Shown here in pieces: positions 1 through 8,583 of a DNA stretch of 64,000 nt. Position 1 is the first letter of the stretch. Every line of letters starts with the position of its first letter. A program made the translations under genes and the position numbers. Origin of the DNA: Stenotrophomonas sp. UBA2629 (GTDB lineage: Bacteria; Pseudomonadota; Gammaproteobacteria; Xanthomonadales; Xanthomonadaceae); assembly GCA_002359895.1 (NCBI GenBank), contig DEOB01000010.1, positions 508,921 to 572,920 on the forward strand, read 5' to 3'. The notes under the pieces were generated by a model. The model ran no database searches. It saw only the letters and a list, made by a program, of their open reading frames with translations, and was not told the DNA's origin.

Positions 1-228
1 GAAGCCGGGCGTTTGCGTTTATAAAAGCCAGCAAAGGGCGTGCTCAAGGCCCCGCAACATGAGCTCCCTGGGGATGGCCTCTTGGGGAGTAGGACCTGAG
101 GGTGCTGCGGCTGGCGGTTAGCATTCTGTATGCGTAGTTGCCAAACGGGTATCGGGGATACCCCTACATACGGGCGGGTATTTCCTACACGGATACACGT
201 CGGTGTTCGCATCGGCGACAATCACGGC

Positions 229-1635
229 ATGAGCAAGATCCATATTCTCGGCATTGCCGGCACTTTCATGGGCGGTGTAGCCGCCTTGGCCCGTGAACTC
301 GGTCATCAGGTTGAAGGCAGTGACCAGGCGGTGTACCCGCCGATGTCCACGCAGCTGGAAAACCTGGGCATCACGCTGTCGCAGGGATATCTGCCCGGCA
401 ACATCGCGCCTGATTGCGATGAAGTGGTCATCGGCAATGCGTTGTCGCGCGGCAACCCAGCGGTTGAGGCGGTGCTGGACGAAGGGCGCCGCTATATCTC
501 CGGCGCGCAGTGGTTGTCGGAGAACGTGCTGCCCGGTCGCGACACGCTGGCTGTGGCCGGTACGCATGGCAAGACCACGACGACCACGATTCTTTCGTTT
601 CTGCTGCAGGCCGCAGGGCGTGAGCCGGGCTTCCTGATTGGTGGCGTCGCCGAGGATTTCGGCGTTTCGGCGCGGTTGGGTCGTTCGCATTCCGACGATG
701 CTGCCCACGCGAAATCAGCGCCGGCCGAGCGGCCGTTGTTCGTGGTGGAAGCCGACGAGTACGACACCGCGTTTTTCGACAAGCGCAGCAAGTTTGTCCA
801 TTACCGGCCGCTGGTGGCGATTCTCAATAATCTCGAATTCGACCACGCCGATATTTTCCCCGATGTCGCTGCCATCCAGCGCCAGTTCCATCACCTGGTG
901 CGCACCGTGCCGGGGCGTGGTCGCCTGATCGTCAACGGCGAAGACGTGCATCTTGCCGAGGTGCTCGCGATGGGCTGTTGGACGCCGGTGGAGCGCTTTG
1001 GTTTTGATCCATCACTGGAATGGAGCGCACGCCTGATCAATCAGGACGGCAGTGCATTTGCGGTGCTGCATCGTGGTGCTGAAGTGGCGACGGTGGAATG
1101 GTCGTTGCTGGGCCGCCACAACGTGCTCAACGGTTTGGCCGCGCTTGCCGCGGCGCATGCGGTGGGTGTGGATGTTACGCAGGTGGCACCGGCATTGGCG
1201 CGCTTCCACAGCGTCAAGCGGCGCATGGAAGTCATCGGCCAGGCGCAGGGTGTGACCATCTACGATGATTTTGCCCATCATCCCACCGCCATCCACACCA
1301 CGTTGGAAGGCCTGCGGGCCAAAGTGGGCGATGCCCGGATCGTGGTGGCGATGGAGCCACGCAGCAATTCGATGCGGCTGGGTGCGCACTCCGATGCGTT
1401 GGCGCCGTCGCTGGATATCGCCGATGCGGTGGTGTTTCTCGCACGCCCCGAACTGCCGTGGGACGCGGCCAAAGTAATCGAGGCGGTGCGCGGTGATGCA
1501 CAGGCCGTGGCCGATACCGATGCGCTGCTGGTGCGTTTGGGTGATGTTGCGCGTGAAGGTGACCACGTGGTGTTCATGTCCAACGGCGGCTTTGATGGCG
1601 CACCGCGCCGGTTTCTGGCGCAGTTGCAGCGCTGA
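229..1635 (+). CDS. mpl: UDP-N-acetylmuramate:L-alanyl-gamma-D-glutamyl-meso-diaminopimelate ligase
   Basis: Cytoplasmic Mur-ligase family enzyme that joins recycled L-Ala-gamma-D-Glu-meso-DAP tripeptide to UDP-MurNAc, bypassing MurC-MurE. The 468-residue product has the N-terminal dinucleotide-like fold start (HILGIAGTFMGG), the ATP-binding P-loop GTHGKTTT at about residues 111-118, the acidic EADEYD motif near 174-179, NNLEFDHADIF near 200-210, and the Mpl-type YDDFAHHPTA motif from residue 345. The ATG at 229 is chosen because the family begins with M-x-K-I-H-I-L-G; the frame is open further upstream but that extension has no family resemblance. No strong Shine-Dalgarno is visible. A LON-domain gene follows closely on the same strand. 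Identification is firm. Confidence 0.95.
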   Translation: MSKIHILGIAGTFMGGVAALARELGHQVEGSDQAVYPPMSTQLENLGITLSQGYLPGNIAPDCDEVVIGNALSRGNPAVEAVLDEGRRYISGAQWLSENVLPGRDTLAVAGTHGKTTTTTILSFLLQAAGREPGFLIGGVAEDFGVSARLGRSHSDDAAHAKSAPAERPLFVVEADEYDTAFFDKRSKFVHYRPLVAILNNLEFDHADIFPDVAAIQRQFHHLVRTVPGRGRLIVNGEDVHLAEVLAMGCWTPVERFGFDPSLEWSARLINQDGSAFAVLHRGAEVATVEWSLLGRHNVLNGLAALAAAHAVGVDVTQVAPALARFHSVKRRMEVIGQAQGVTIYDDFAHHPTAIHTTLEGLRAKVGDARIVVAMEPRSNSMRLGAHSDALAPSLDIADAVVFLARPELPWDAAKVIEAVRGDAQAVADTDALLVRLGDVAREGDHVVFMSNGGFDGAPRRFLAQLQR

Positions 1636-1704
1636 CGTCTCGGCGACGAGGTAAGCGAATGGGCTGGGGTAACATCCATGCCGGTCCATCCGTTTCTGCA
1701 TCTG

Positions 1705-2313
1705 ATGAATTCACCACAAAGTCTGCCGTTGTTTCCACTGCACTCTGTGCTGTTGCCGGGCGCTGTCATGGGCCTGCGTGTTTTTGAAACACGCTATCTG
1801 GATCTGGTGCGTGAGTGCGGCCGCACCAGCAGCAGCTTCGGTGTGTGCCTGATTTTGGATGGCGAAGAAGTGGGCGTGCCGGCCACGCCCGCGGCGTGGG
1901 GTGTGGAGGCATTGATCGAGGATTTCGACGTTGGTGCCGATGGCGTGCTGGTGCTGCGCCTGCGGGGGGGCCGTCGCTTCCACGTGCTGGACACGCAGGC
2001 GCGCGACAACGGGCTTGTGATCGCCCAGGCGGAATGGTGCGAGCGCGACAGCGACGATGAGCTGCAGCCCGAGCACGCGCTGCTGGGCACCTTGCTGGAG
2101 CGCATTCTGGAACAGCTGGGGGGCGAGTACGCCTCAGCCGGGCCAGCGCTGCTGGATCAAGCGGCCTGGGTAGGTTGGCGGCTTGCCGAGTTGCTGCCGC
2201 TACAGCCGCAGCAGCGCCTGACGCTGTTGCAGGAGGCCGAGCCGCAGCGGCGGCTGGACCTGTTGCTGGAGTGGATCCCCGAGATCGACGTGCCGGACGA
2301 AGAAGCGCTCTAA
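1705..2313 (+). CDS. Stand-alone LON substrate-binding domain protein
   Basis: About 202 residues matching the N-terminal substrate-recognition domain of Lon protease, without the AAA+ ATPase or protease domains. The start LPLFPLHSVLLPGAVMGLRV and the following FETRYLDLV are the hallmark of this family (PUA-like LON_substr_bdg). I use the ATG at 1705 because family members start just before the SLPLFPLH block; another in-frame ATG lies at 1678. The C-terminal half is rich in Leu, Gln and acidic residues (helical LON extension). Its biochemical role is unknown. It may be cotranscribed with mpl, about 70 nt upstream. Confidence 0.85.
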   Translation: MNSPQSLPLFPLHSVLLPGAVMGLRVFETRYLDLVRECGRTSSSFGVCLILDGEEVGVPATPAAWGVEALIEDFDVGADGVLVLRLRGGRRFHVLDTQARDNGLVIAQAEWCERDSDDELQPEHALLGTLLERILEQLGGEYASAGPALLDQAAWVGWRLAELLPLQPQQRLTLLQEAEPQRRLDLLLEWIPEIDVPDEEAL

Positions 2314-2498
2314 CCGCGCGCTGTTGTCGCGGAGACTGTTCGGGCATCCGCATTGTTCGTGGTTGCGCCGTTTGCCAGGCCAACCCATGCGCGATCCAGC
2401 ACAGCACTGGTGAACGCTGCGCGCGCTGTGTGTTTGCCCAGGCTGCGAAGCCTGCCTGTAGAGCGGGCAGGCTCGTTCTGTTCGGCCATCCCGTGCGA

Positions 2499-4505
2499 TT
2501 ACGGCGCCGGTGTCTGCCCGCTGCGGATCATCAACAACGGCAAGCGGGTCTCTGGCTGCGTCTGCTGCTGGCTCTGCATGCCCTCCAGCGATTGTTTGAC
2601 GGCATCCAGCGCGGGATCGACACCGCGCAACGGGCGCCACATGCCGAACAGCTTCAGGTGACGCTGGTAGCGCAGCGTCTGTGCGCTGCCCAGCCACACC
2701 GGCTCCTGGCCCGGCTGCAGGCGCACCGCGGAGGGCCACAAACGCAGCGCGTACAACTCATCAGCGCGTTCGCCCGGGCGCAGCATCAGCATCGCCTCGA
2801 CATTGCTGTCCAGCGTGGCCGGCAATACCGGCACATCCTGCGGTTTGGCTTTCTGGTCGAGCATCACCAGCGCCTGCTGCCAACCGGCCTGCGGCTGCAG
2901 CACCCAGCCTTCGCGCTCCAGCTGCTGCTGCAACGGCGCCAGCGGACCGGCGACCTGCACGTCCAGCGGCCAGCGCTGGTCGTCATCGAATTCATTGCGG
3001 CGCGCCGGCAGCTCGCGCCAGCCTTGTTGCCACCATTGGCTGCTGTCCATCTGCGTTGTTGCCGCAGCCACCGGTTCGAATTTGGCCAGCTTGGCCGGCA
3101 CATTACGCGGTGCGTACCACAGCCCCGCCAACACGAACACGCCGTAGAACAGCCACGCCACCGGCTTCACCCAGAACGAGCGGTTGAAGCGGCGGCGGTA
3201 GGCCACGCCCAGCAGCAGCAACCAGAAGATGCCGAACAACATGCCGCCGATGACATCGCTGAGCCAATGCGCGCCCAGGTAGATGCGGGCAAAACCAATC
3301 GCCGTGACCACCACGCCGGACAGTAGGTACGGCCATACGCGGGTACGCCCCGGCAGCTCGCGGCCGATCAATACCGCAAAGAAGCCAAAGGTGATGGTAG
3401 CCATGGTCACCGCCACCGACGGGAAGCCAAAGCCGCTGCTGGCCGACGGCGGTCGTACCACGTCCACGGTGGTGCCCAGCAGCTTGGTCAGGGCCAGGCC
3501 GAAGGCCAGTGCCGCCAGCCAATGCAGCACGGCCATCCAGCGCCTGCGCCACGCCAAGTAGCCCATGCCCGCGGCGATGGCCGGCAACAGCACCTGCCAG
3601 TCGCCCAGTGAGGCCAGCGCGGCCATCGGGTAGTCGGCCAGCGGGTTGCGCAGGGCCAACATCAGCTGATGCACCGCCAGGTCCAGTGCCAACGGCTCAC
3701 CGTGGCCCAGCACCACCATCAGCAGCGCAAACCAGGCCCAGCCCAACAGCAGCAGCATCAGGGCCAGCGTCAGCAGCGGTACCGACTCGCGTCGTTTTGG
3801 ATCAAATAGATCGCTCAGTGCGCGGCCCAGCGGGCGTGGATGGCGCTGCGACCAACGCAGCACCCGTGCCAGCCAGCCATCCATGCGCGCGGCTGACCAG
3901 CGGTAGCTGTACAGCACGATCGCCCAGACCAGCCCCAACATCACGCCGAGCAGGACCACCACCAGGAACAGATGGCCGGCGACGGCGGCCACCGCGTCAT
4001 AGGCCTGGCCCAGCGCCCAGCCCGGCAGCAGAAACAGCACCGCCCATGACAGGCAGGCGATGCCGCTGGCCTTGAGGTAGTTGATGAAGGGCATGTTGGC
4101 CATGCCGGCAATGGCTGGCACGAACGGCCGGATGGCGCCGACATAACGCGCCAGCAGAATGCTTTTGAAGGCGTTGCGGCGGAACAGTAGCTCGCCACGG
4201 TCCAGCAGCTGCGGATAGCGGCTGAACGGCCATACCCCGCGCAGCCGGTCGCCCCAGCGCCGGCCTACCCAATAACTCAGGCCGTCACCTGCGAAGGCGC
4301 CGACGGTGGCGCAGGCAATGGCATACGGGCCTGACAGCTCGCCCATGCCGATGAGTACGCCCACGGCGATCATCAGCGGCAATGCCGGCACGATGGCGCC
4401 CAGAATGATGACGGCATCGCAGAATGCGATCGCGAAAATCGCGGCACCGGCCAGGATGGGATGAGCGGCAATCCACGCCAGCGTGGTGTCAATCCAGGAA
4501 TTCAT
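2499..4505 (-). CDS. DedA / PAP2 / LssY C-terminal membrane fusion protein
   Basis: A 668-residue multi-pass inner-membrane protein built from three parts. Residues about 1-210 are a DedA (SNARE-associated) domain with the signature ARYVGAIRPFVPAIAGM. A middle region of several hydrophobic helices (about 260-440) is PAP2-like: it has a KLL...VVRPP element and ARIYLGAHWLSD, which fits the C-terminal R-x5-H-x3-D phosphatase motif. The last about 200 residues are soluble and look like the LssY C-terminal domain. DedA proteins are linked to lipid-carrier flipping and PAP2 enzymes to dephosphorylating lipid phosphates, so recycling of an undecaprenyl-type lipid is a reasonable inference. The usual PSGH motif reads PSVA here, so the catalytic histidine is missing. 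The start ATG (complement 4503-4505) is set by the DedA N-terminus. Confidence 0.85.
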   Translation of the reverse strand: MNSWIDTTLAWIAAHPILAGAAIFAIAFCDAVIILGAIVPALPLMIAVGVLIGMGELSGPYAIACATVGAFAGDGLSYWVGRRWGDRLRGVWPFSRYPQLLDRGELLFRRNAFKSILLARYVGAIRPFVPAIAGMANMPFINYLKASGIACLSWAVLFLLPGWALGQAYDAVAAVAGHLFLVVVLLGVMLGLVWAIVLYSYRWSAARMDGWLARVLRWSQRHPRPLGRALSDLFDPKRRESVPLLTLALMLLLLGWAWFALLMVVLGHGEPLALDLAVHQLMLALRNPLADYPMAALASLGDWQVLLPAIAAGMGYLAWRRRWMAVLHWLAALAFGLALTKLLGTTVDVVRPPSASSGFGFPSVAVTMATITFGFFAVLIGRELPGRTRVWPYLLSGVVVTAIGFARIYLGAHWLSDVIGGMLFGIFWLLLLGVAYRRRFNRSFWVKPVAWLFYGVFVLAGLWYAPRNVPAKLAKFEPVAAATTQMDSSQWWQQGWRELPARRNEFDDDQRWPLDVQVAGPLAPLQQQLEREGWVLQPQAGWQQALVMLDQKAKPQDVPVLPATLDSNVEAMLMLRPGERADELYALRLWPSAVRLQPGQEPVWLGSAQTLRYQRHLKLFGMWRPLRGVDPALDAVKQSLEGMQSQQQTQPETRLPLLMIRSGQTPAP

Positions 4506-4641
4506 CGGCCGATTATAGAGGCAGGGTTCCGTCAGACCGGCAGATGGCAAACAGGTTCCCTGCAGCGGCAAGCGGGCTTGTTCACCTGCCATCGCGCTGG
4601 ATGAAGGCGGTGCCATCGACGCGACCGCCTAGAATAGGGCG

Positions 4642-5307
4642 ATGGCAGAATCCACCCCCGAAACATCGTTCACCGCGCTGAAAGCAGACAGTTTTGGCCG
4701 CATCTTGTTGGTTGAAGGCACGCATGGCCGGTTTGTGCGGCGTGATCTGGGGGCCACGCCGCTGTGGCTGCGGCTGCCGGCATGGTGGCTGGCCCGTCGT
4801 GAAGCGCGGGCCTTGGCCAAACTGGATGGCATGGAGGCCACACCGCGCCTGCTTGGCTGGGATGGCCGCTGGCTGGACCGCAGCTACATGGAGGGCGCGG
4901 CCATGTACCAACGGCCACCGCACGGTGATCTGGCTTATTTTCGCGCTGCGCGCCGGCTGCTGCAGCGTGTGCATCGGCACGGCATTGCCCACAACGATCT
5001 GGCCAAAGAGGCCAATTGGCTGGTGCGCGAAGACGGCTCGCCGGCACTCATCGACTTCCAGCTGGCGGTATGTGGCAACCCGCGTTCGCGCTGGATGCGG
5101 CTGTTGGCGCGCGAGGACCTGCGCCATCTGCTCAAACACAAGCGCATGTATTGCCGGCAGTCGTTGACGCCGGTGGAACTGCGCGTGCTCAAGCGGCATT
5201 CGTGGGTACGCCAGTTGTGGTTTGCCACCGGCAAGCCGGTGTATCGCTTTGTTACCCGCCGCATCCTGCATTGGGAAGACAACGAGGGGCAGGGCCCGAA
5301 GCCGTGA
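4642..5307 (+). CDS. Small protein-kinase-like phosphotransferase (RIO1/WaaP-like fold)
   Basis: A 221-residue protein with a compact kinase core. The catalytic loop reads HNDLAKEAN, with the presumed catalytic Asp at 119 and the metal-binding Asn at 125. The metal-binding Asp of the DFG position is in IDFQ at residue 138. The N-lobe is short. This pattern resembles RIO1 and lipopolysaccharide-core kinases, so the substrate could be a protein or an envelope sugar; I cannot tell which. A TAGAAT box at 4630-4635 lies only 6 nt before the ATG, which suggests a leaderless transcript. Its stop codon overlaps the GTG start of the next gene, so the two are probably translationally coupled. Confidence 0.75.
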   Translation: MAESTPETSFTALKADSFGRILLVEGTHGRFVRRDLGATPLWLRLPAWWLARREARALAKLDGMEATPRLLGWDGRWLDRSYMEGAAMYQRPPHGDLAYFRAARRLLQRVHRHGIAHNDLAKEANWLVREDGSPALIDFQLAVCGNPRSRWMRLLAREDLRHLLKHKRMYCRQSLTPVELRVLKRHSWVRQLWFATGKPVYRFVTRRILHWEDNEGQGPKP

Positions 5308-5855
5308 GCCGCTCTGGAAGCGCGTGCGAAGCCGAGATCATGCCGGGTGATCCGCTGTATCCATCATTGCCGGGGGCGCACTTCGCGCATGCGGCGCAGA
5401 TTCTGTTGCCGCGCCGGCCGGACAGCGCGTTACAGGCCTATCTGGATATTTCCCGGCAGGTGCCGGGCTGGTTTGATGGTGTGATGCATGTGCGAAACGC
5501 CGGCATGCGTCTGTTGGGAATGAAAGACCTCGGCTCGATCCGCAGTGTCCCGGCCACGGTGCCAGCGGCGCTTGTTCCGGGGCAGCGGCTGGGCATCTTC
5601 ACGCTGCGCTCGCTGGCGGCCGACCGCATCGTGCTGGGCGACAGTGATCGCCATCTGCGGGTGGATCTTTCGCTGCAGTTGGGTCCGGGTGAGCGCGGCG
5701 GTGTGCTGAAACTTGCCACCGTGGTGCATCTGCACCGGCCTTTTGGCAGGCTGTACATGCTACCGGTCGCGCCCTTGCATCGCGCCATCGTGCCGCGCCT
5801 GCTGGAACGTTATGCGGGTGGCCCGGCAATGCGCGGGCAGGAATGTTCGCACTAG
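5304..5855 (+). CDS. DUF2867-like protein
   Basis: About 183 residues, no signal peptide or membrane helix. Features typical of DUF2867 proteins are visible: an N-terminal WFDGVMHVRNAGMRLLGMKD block, a central region with GIFTL and DRHLRVDLSLQL strands, and a C-terminal HLHRPFGRLYMLPVAPLHR followed by RLLERY. The function of the domain is unknown. The GTG start at 5304 overlaps the stop of the upstream kinase-like gene (GTGA); an ATG at 5340 in the same frame is an alternative. The overlap suggests cotranslation with the kinase. Confidence 0.65.
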   Translation: MSRSGSACEAEIMPGDPLYPSLPGAHFAHAAQILLPRRPDSALQAYLDISRQVPGWFDGVMHVRNAGMRLLGMKDLGSIRSVPATVPAALVPGQRLGIFTLRSLAADRIVLGDSDRHLRVDLSLQLGPGERGGVLKLATVVHLHRPFGRLYMLPVAPLHRAIVPRLLERYAGGPAMRGQECSH

Positions 5856-5912
5856 CGAAGCGGAGCCGCCATCAGCCGTGCGGCCCTTCGTACGGTGTGC
5901 CTTGCGCGTTGC

Positions 5913-6584
5913 TCAGCGCAGCTCCATCAATTGCTTGCCCTTGAAGCTGCGCTTGCTGTCGAAGTAATAGGCAATGGTCACCTGGCCGTCGTCCGCACAG
6001 GCGTGGCAGCTGCGCAGCGGCGTGGTGTAGCGCAGGCGCACGCCGCCGTCGGGCAGCGACTCACTGCCGCTGGCCTGTGCGGGTGCAAACGGGCTGGCAT
6101 CGGGATGTCGCTCGATGAAAGCCTTGTACTCGGGCAGGGTGCGCACGGTGTCGTCCAGCACATCTTCATCCACGTCCACGGTTTTACCGGCGGCATCCAC
6201 CAGCCAGGTGCCTTGGTTGGTATTGGCGCGGAACGGGAACTCCAGCGTGGCAATGCCGACGCCTTCGGCCGACTGCCAAGCGCTGATGTAGCCGGGCTTG
6301 CCCTGCGCCGCCAGCGTGCGGGCCGCATTGACCGCAGATGGCGACGCGCCATTGGCGCGCAGGGTGCTGATCAGGCAGGTATCGGCCGCTGCGGTGGCCT
6401 CGCGACAGGCGTCCAGTGAACCGCGCCACACCGCACGGGCGTCGATTCTGCTCACGGTCTCGCCCAGGCCGGTGGTCTGTGCCGCCACGTCGCGGGTTAC
6501 AGCGGTTGCGCGGGTGTCGGGCTTCTGGCAAGCACTCAGCGAAAGGGCCAGAAGCAGCGGGGCGGTGTAAAGCAGGGGTTTCAT
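5913..6584 (-). CDS. Predicted lipoprotein of unknown function with CHAC motif
   Basis: A 223-residue protein beginning MKPLLYTAPLLLALSLSACQ, a good lipoprotein signal peptide with cleavage before Cys19. The mature part is soluble and contains four more cysteines: DACREA and ADTCLIS early on, then SCHAC near residue 200. The pairing could give disulfides or a metal site. CHAC is not a heme-binding CxxCH motif. I do not recognise the family. Start chosen at the ATG that opens the lipoprotein signal (complement 6582-6584). It is divergent from the SDR gene, about 144 nt away. Confidence 0.7.
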   Translation of the reverse strand: MKPLLYTAPLLLALSLSACQKPDTRATAVTRDVAAQTTGLGETVSRIDARAVWRGSLDACREATAAADTCLISTLRANGASPSAVNAARTLAAQGKPGYISAWQSAEGVGIATLEFPFRANTNQGTWLVDAAGKTVDVDEDVLDDTVRTLPEYKAFIERHPDASPFAPAQASGSESLPDGGVRLRYTTPLRSCHACADDGQVTIAYYFDSKRSFKGKQLMELR

Positions 6585-6728
6585 TGCCAGATCCAGATCA
6601 AAAAGCGCCACCAGTATCGGTGTGGCGTATGAACCTGAAATGTCGCAGCCAACCGACAGCGCGACAGGCCGCCCAAATCCGCTGGCATCGGCATAATGCG
6701 GGCTGATATCCACGTGGTTGGAGTTGGC

Positions 6729-7547
6729 ATGAACAGCTTGCAGGGCAAGACCCTTTTCATCACCGGTGCCTCGCGTGGCATTGGCCTGGCCATTGCGCTG
6801 CGGGCGGCGCGAGACGGTGCCAACGTTGCCATCGCCGCCAAATCGTCGGTGCCCAACCCCAAGTTGCCGGGCACCATTCACAGCGCCGCCGAGGCGGTGA
6901 ACGCCGCTGGCGGCCAAGGGTTGGCGTTGAAGTGCGACATCCGCGAGGAAGACCAGGTCAATGCGGCCGTGGCAGCAACGGTGGATACCTTTGGCGGGAT
7001 CGACATCCTGGTCAACAACGCCTCGGCTATCTGGCTGCGCGGCGCGCTGGACACGCCCATGAAGCGTTTTGATCTGATGCAGCAGGTCAACGCGCGGGGC
7101 AGTTTTCTGTGCGCGCAGGCTTGCCTGCCGTATCTGCTGCAGGCGCCCAATCCGCACATCCTGACGCTGGCCCCGCCGCCCAGCCTGGACCCGAAATGGT
7201 GGGCGCCGCACACCGGCTACACCTTGGCCAAGATGGGCATGAGCTTCGTCACTCTGGGCCTGGCCGCTGAATTTGGTCCGCAGGGTGTGGCGGTGAACGC
7301 GCTGTGGCCGCGCACGGTGATCGCCACCGATGCCATCAACATGATTCCCGGGGTTGATGCCGCCGGCTGCCGTCGCCCGGAGATCATGGCCGACGCGGCG
7401 CATGCGGTGCTTACGCGCCCGGCAGCGGGATTCAGTGGCCAGTTCCTGATCGACGACGAGGTGCTGGCACAGGCCGGTATTACGGATCTGTCCGGTTATG
7501 CGATGGACCCGTCGCAGCCGCTGCTGCCGGATCTGTTCCTGGACTGA
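6729..7547 (+). CDS. Short-chain dehydrogenase/reductase (HSDL2-like)
   Basis: A 272-residue classical SDR with the NAD(P)-binding TGASRGIG motif at residues 12-19, the NNAS motif (VNNASAIW), and the catalytic Tyr164-x3-Lys168 in GYTLAK. The long block between the Rossmann motif and the first helix (SSVPNPKLPGTIH) and the NALWPRTVIATDA segment are typical of the hydroxysteroid dehydrogenase-like protein 2 group, whose physiological substrate is unclear. Start at 6729 because MNSLQGKTLFITGAS fits the family; an upstream in-frame ATG at 6696 would add 11 atypical residues. Single gene, convergent with the channel gene. Confidence 0.85.
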   Translation: MNSLQGKTLFITGASRGIGLAIALRAARDGANVAIAAKSSVPNPKLPGTIHSAAEAVNAAGGQGLALKCDIREEDQVNAAVAATVDTFGGIDILVNNASAIWLRGALDTPMKRFDLMQQVNARGSFLCAQACLPYLLQAPNPHILTLAPPPSLDPKWWAPHTGYTLAKMGMSFVTLGLAAEFGPQGVAVNALWPRTVIATDAINMIPGVDAAGCRRPEIMADAAHAVLTRPAAGFSGQFLIDDEVLAQAGITDLSGYAMDPSQPLLPDLFLD

Positions 7548-7577
7548 AGGCCGGCATGAGCAGACAGGAGTGATGGG

Positions 7578-7650
7578 TGGGCGAGAGCAGGCTTCTGGTT
7601 TCTCTCGCTCCTCACTCCTCGCTCCTCACTCCTCGTTGCTCACTCCTGAT
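7578..7650. repeat. Iterated CTCACTCCT repeat, copy 1 of a dispersed family
   Basis: Low-complexity stretch in which 7-10 nt units of the CTCACTCCT type recur five or six times, flanked by GCGAGAGCAGGC. The reverse complement (GGAGTGAG units, then GAGAGAAA, then GCCTGCTCTC) matches the stretch at 22325-22381. It sits between the convergent SDR and ion-channel genes. I see no coding potential. Confidence 0.6.
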
Positions 7651-8511
7651 TCAAGCAATGTGCTCCGGCAGTTCATGCCCGCAGCGGCTGCAGTAATGCG
7701 CTTTGGCTTCATGGCCCTCGTGGCCGCACATCGTGCAGCCGCGATTGTCATGTCGGCTCTCGCGCAGCATGCTGCCGGCCAGCTCGGCGGTGTAGATGCC
7801 GGTCGGCACAGCCAGGATGCTGTAGCCGATCAGGATCAGTGCCGAGGTGATGAAGCGGCCCAGCGTGGTGTGCGGAACGATGTCGCCAAAGCCCACCGTG
7901 GCCATGGTCACCACCGCCCAGTACATGCTGGTGGGGATGTTGCTGAAGCCGTACCGCGGGCCTTCGATGACGTACATCAGCGCGCCGGCAATGATGGCGA
8001 TGGTCACCACCATCGACAGGAACAGCAGAATCTTGCGGCGGCTGCGCCACAGCGCCTGCATCAACACGCCGCTTTCTTCGATGTAGCGGGTGAGTTTGAG
8101 AATGCGGAACACCCGCAGCAGGCGCAGTACGCGCACCACCAGCAGGCTCTGCGTGCCGGGGATGAAGAACGAAATGTACGACGGCAGGATCGCCAGCAGG
8201 TCGATGATGCCCCACACGCTGAACGCATAGCGCAGCGGCCGCCGCACCACCAGCAGGCGCAACACGTACTCGGCGGTGAACAGGATGGTGAAACCCCACT
8301 CGACCACATAGAAGCCGGTGGCCCACGAGGCGTGGATGCGCTGCACGCTGTCCACCATCACCACCAGCACGCTGGCGAGAATGGCCCAGACCAGCAGCAG
8401 GTCGAACCGCCGCGAGGGTGGGGAGTCGGTGCGATGGATGATGTCGAACCAGCGCCGGCGCCAGCCGGTCTCGCTGGCGGGATTCAATTGGGGGGCAGAG
8501 AAAAGTCGCAT
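7651..8511 (-). CDS. Voltage-gated-like potassium/ion channel with C-terminal Cys-rich tail
   Basis: A 286-residue six-helix ion transport protein. The S4-like segment (LLVVRVLRLLRVFRILKLTRYI) has regularly spaced arginines. The pore helix is followed by the selectivity filter TVGFGD at residues 205-210, expected to pass K+. After the last helix there is a short cytoplasmic tail with two CxxC pairs (CTMCGH and CSRCGH) separated by about 14 residues including histidines, which looks like a small zinc ribbon. The start could also be the ATG at complement 8518-8520, three codons earlier. It is divergent from argD and convergent with the SDR gene. Confidence 0.9.
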   Translation of the reverse strand: MRLFSAPQLNPASETGWRRRWFDIIHRTDSPPSRRFDLLLVWAILASVLVVMVDSVQRIHASWATGFYVVEWGFTILFTAEYVLRLLVVRRPLRYAFSVWGIIDLLAILPSYISFFIPGTQSLLVVRVLRLLRVFRILKLTRYIEESGVLMQALWRSRRKILLFLSMVVTIAIIAGALMYVIEGPRYGFSNIPTSMYWAVVTMATVGFGDIVPHTTLGRFITSALILIGYSILAVPTGIYTAELAGSMLRESRHDNRGCTMCGHEGHEAKAHYCSRCGHELPEHIA

Positions 8512-8583
8512 GGGCGGCATTGTGCCGCAGCCGGTGAATTGGAGGACAATGCGCCGTTCATACCCACCCAAAACCGGAACGCC

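Noticed and set aside
1..228. A gene upstream of mpl
   Set aside because: Open frames here have no family similarity; the region probably holds only the mpl promoter.
5949..6020. Haem-binding cytochrome motif in the lipoprotein
   Set aside because: The motif is CHAC, not CxxCH, and no other haem features are present.
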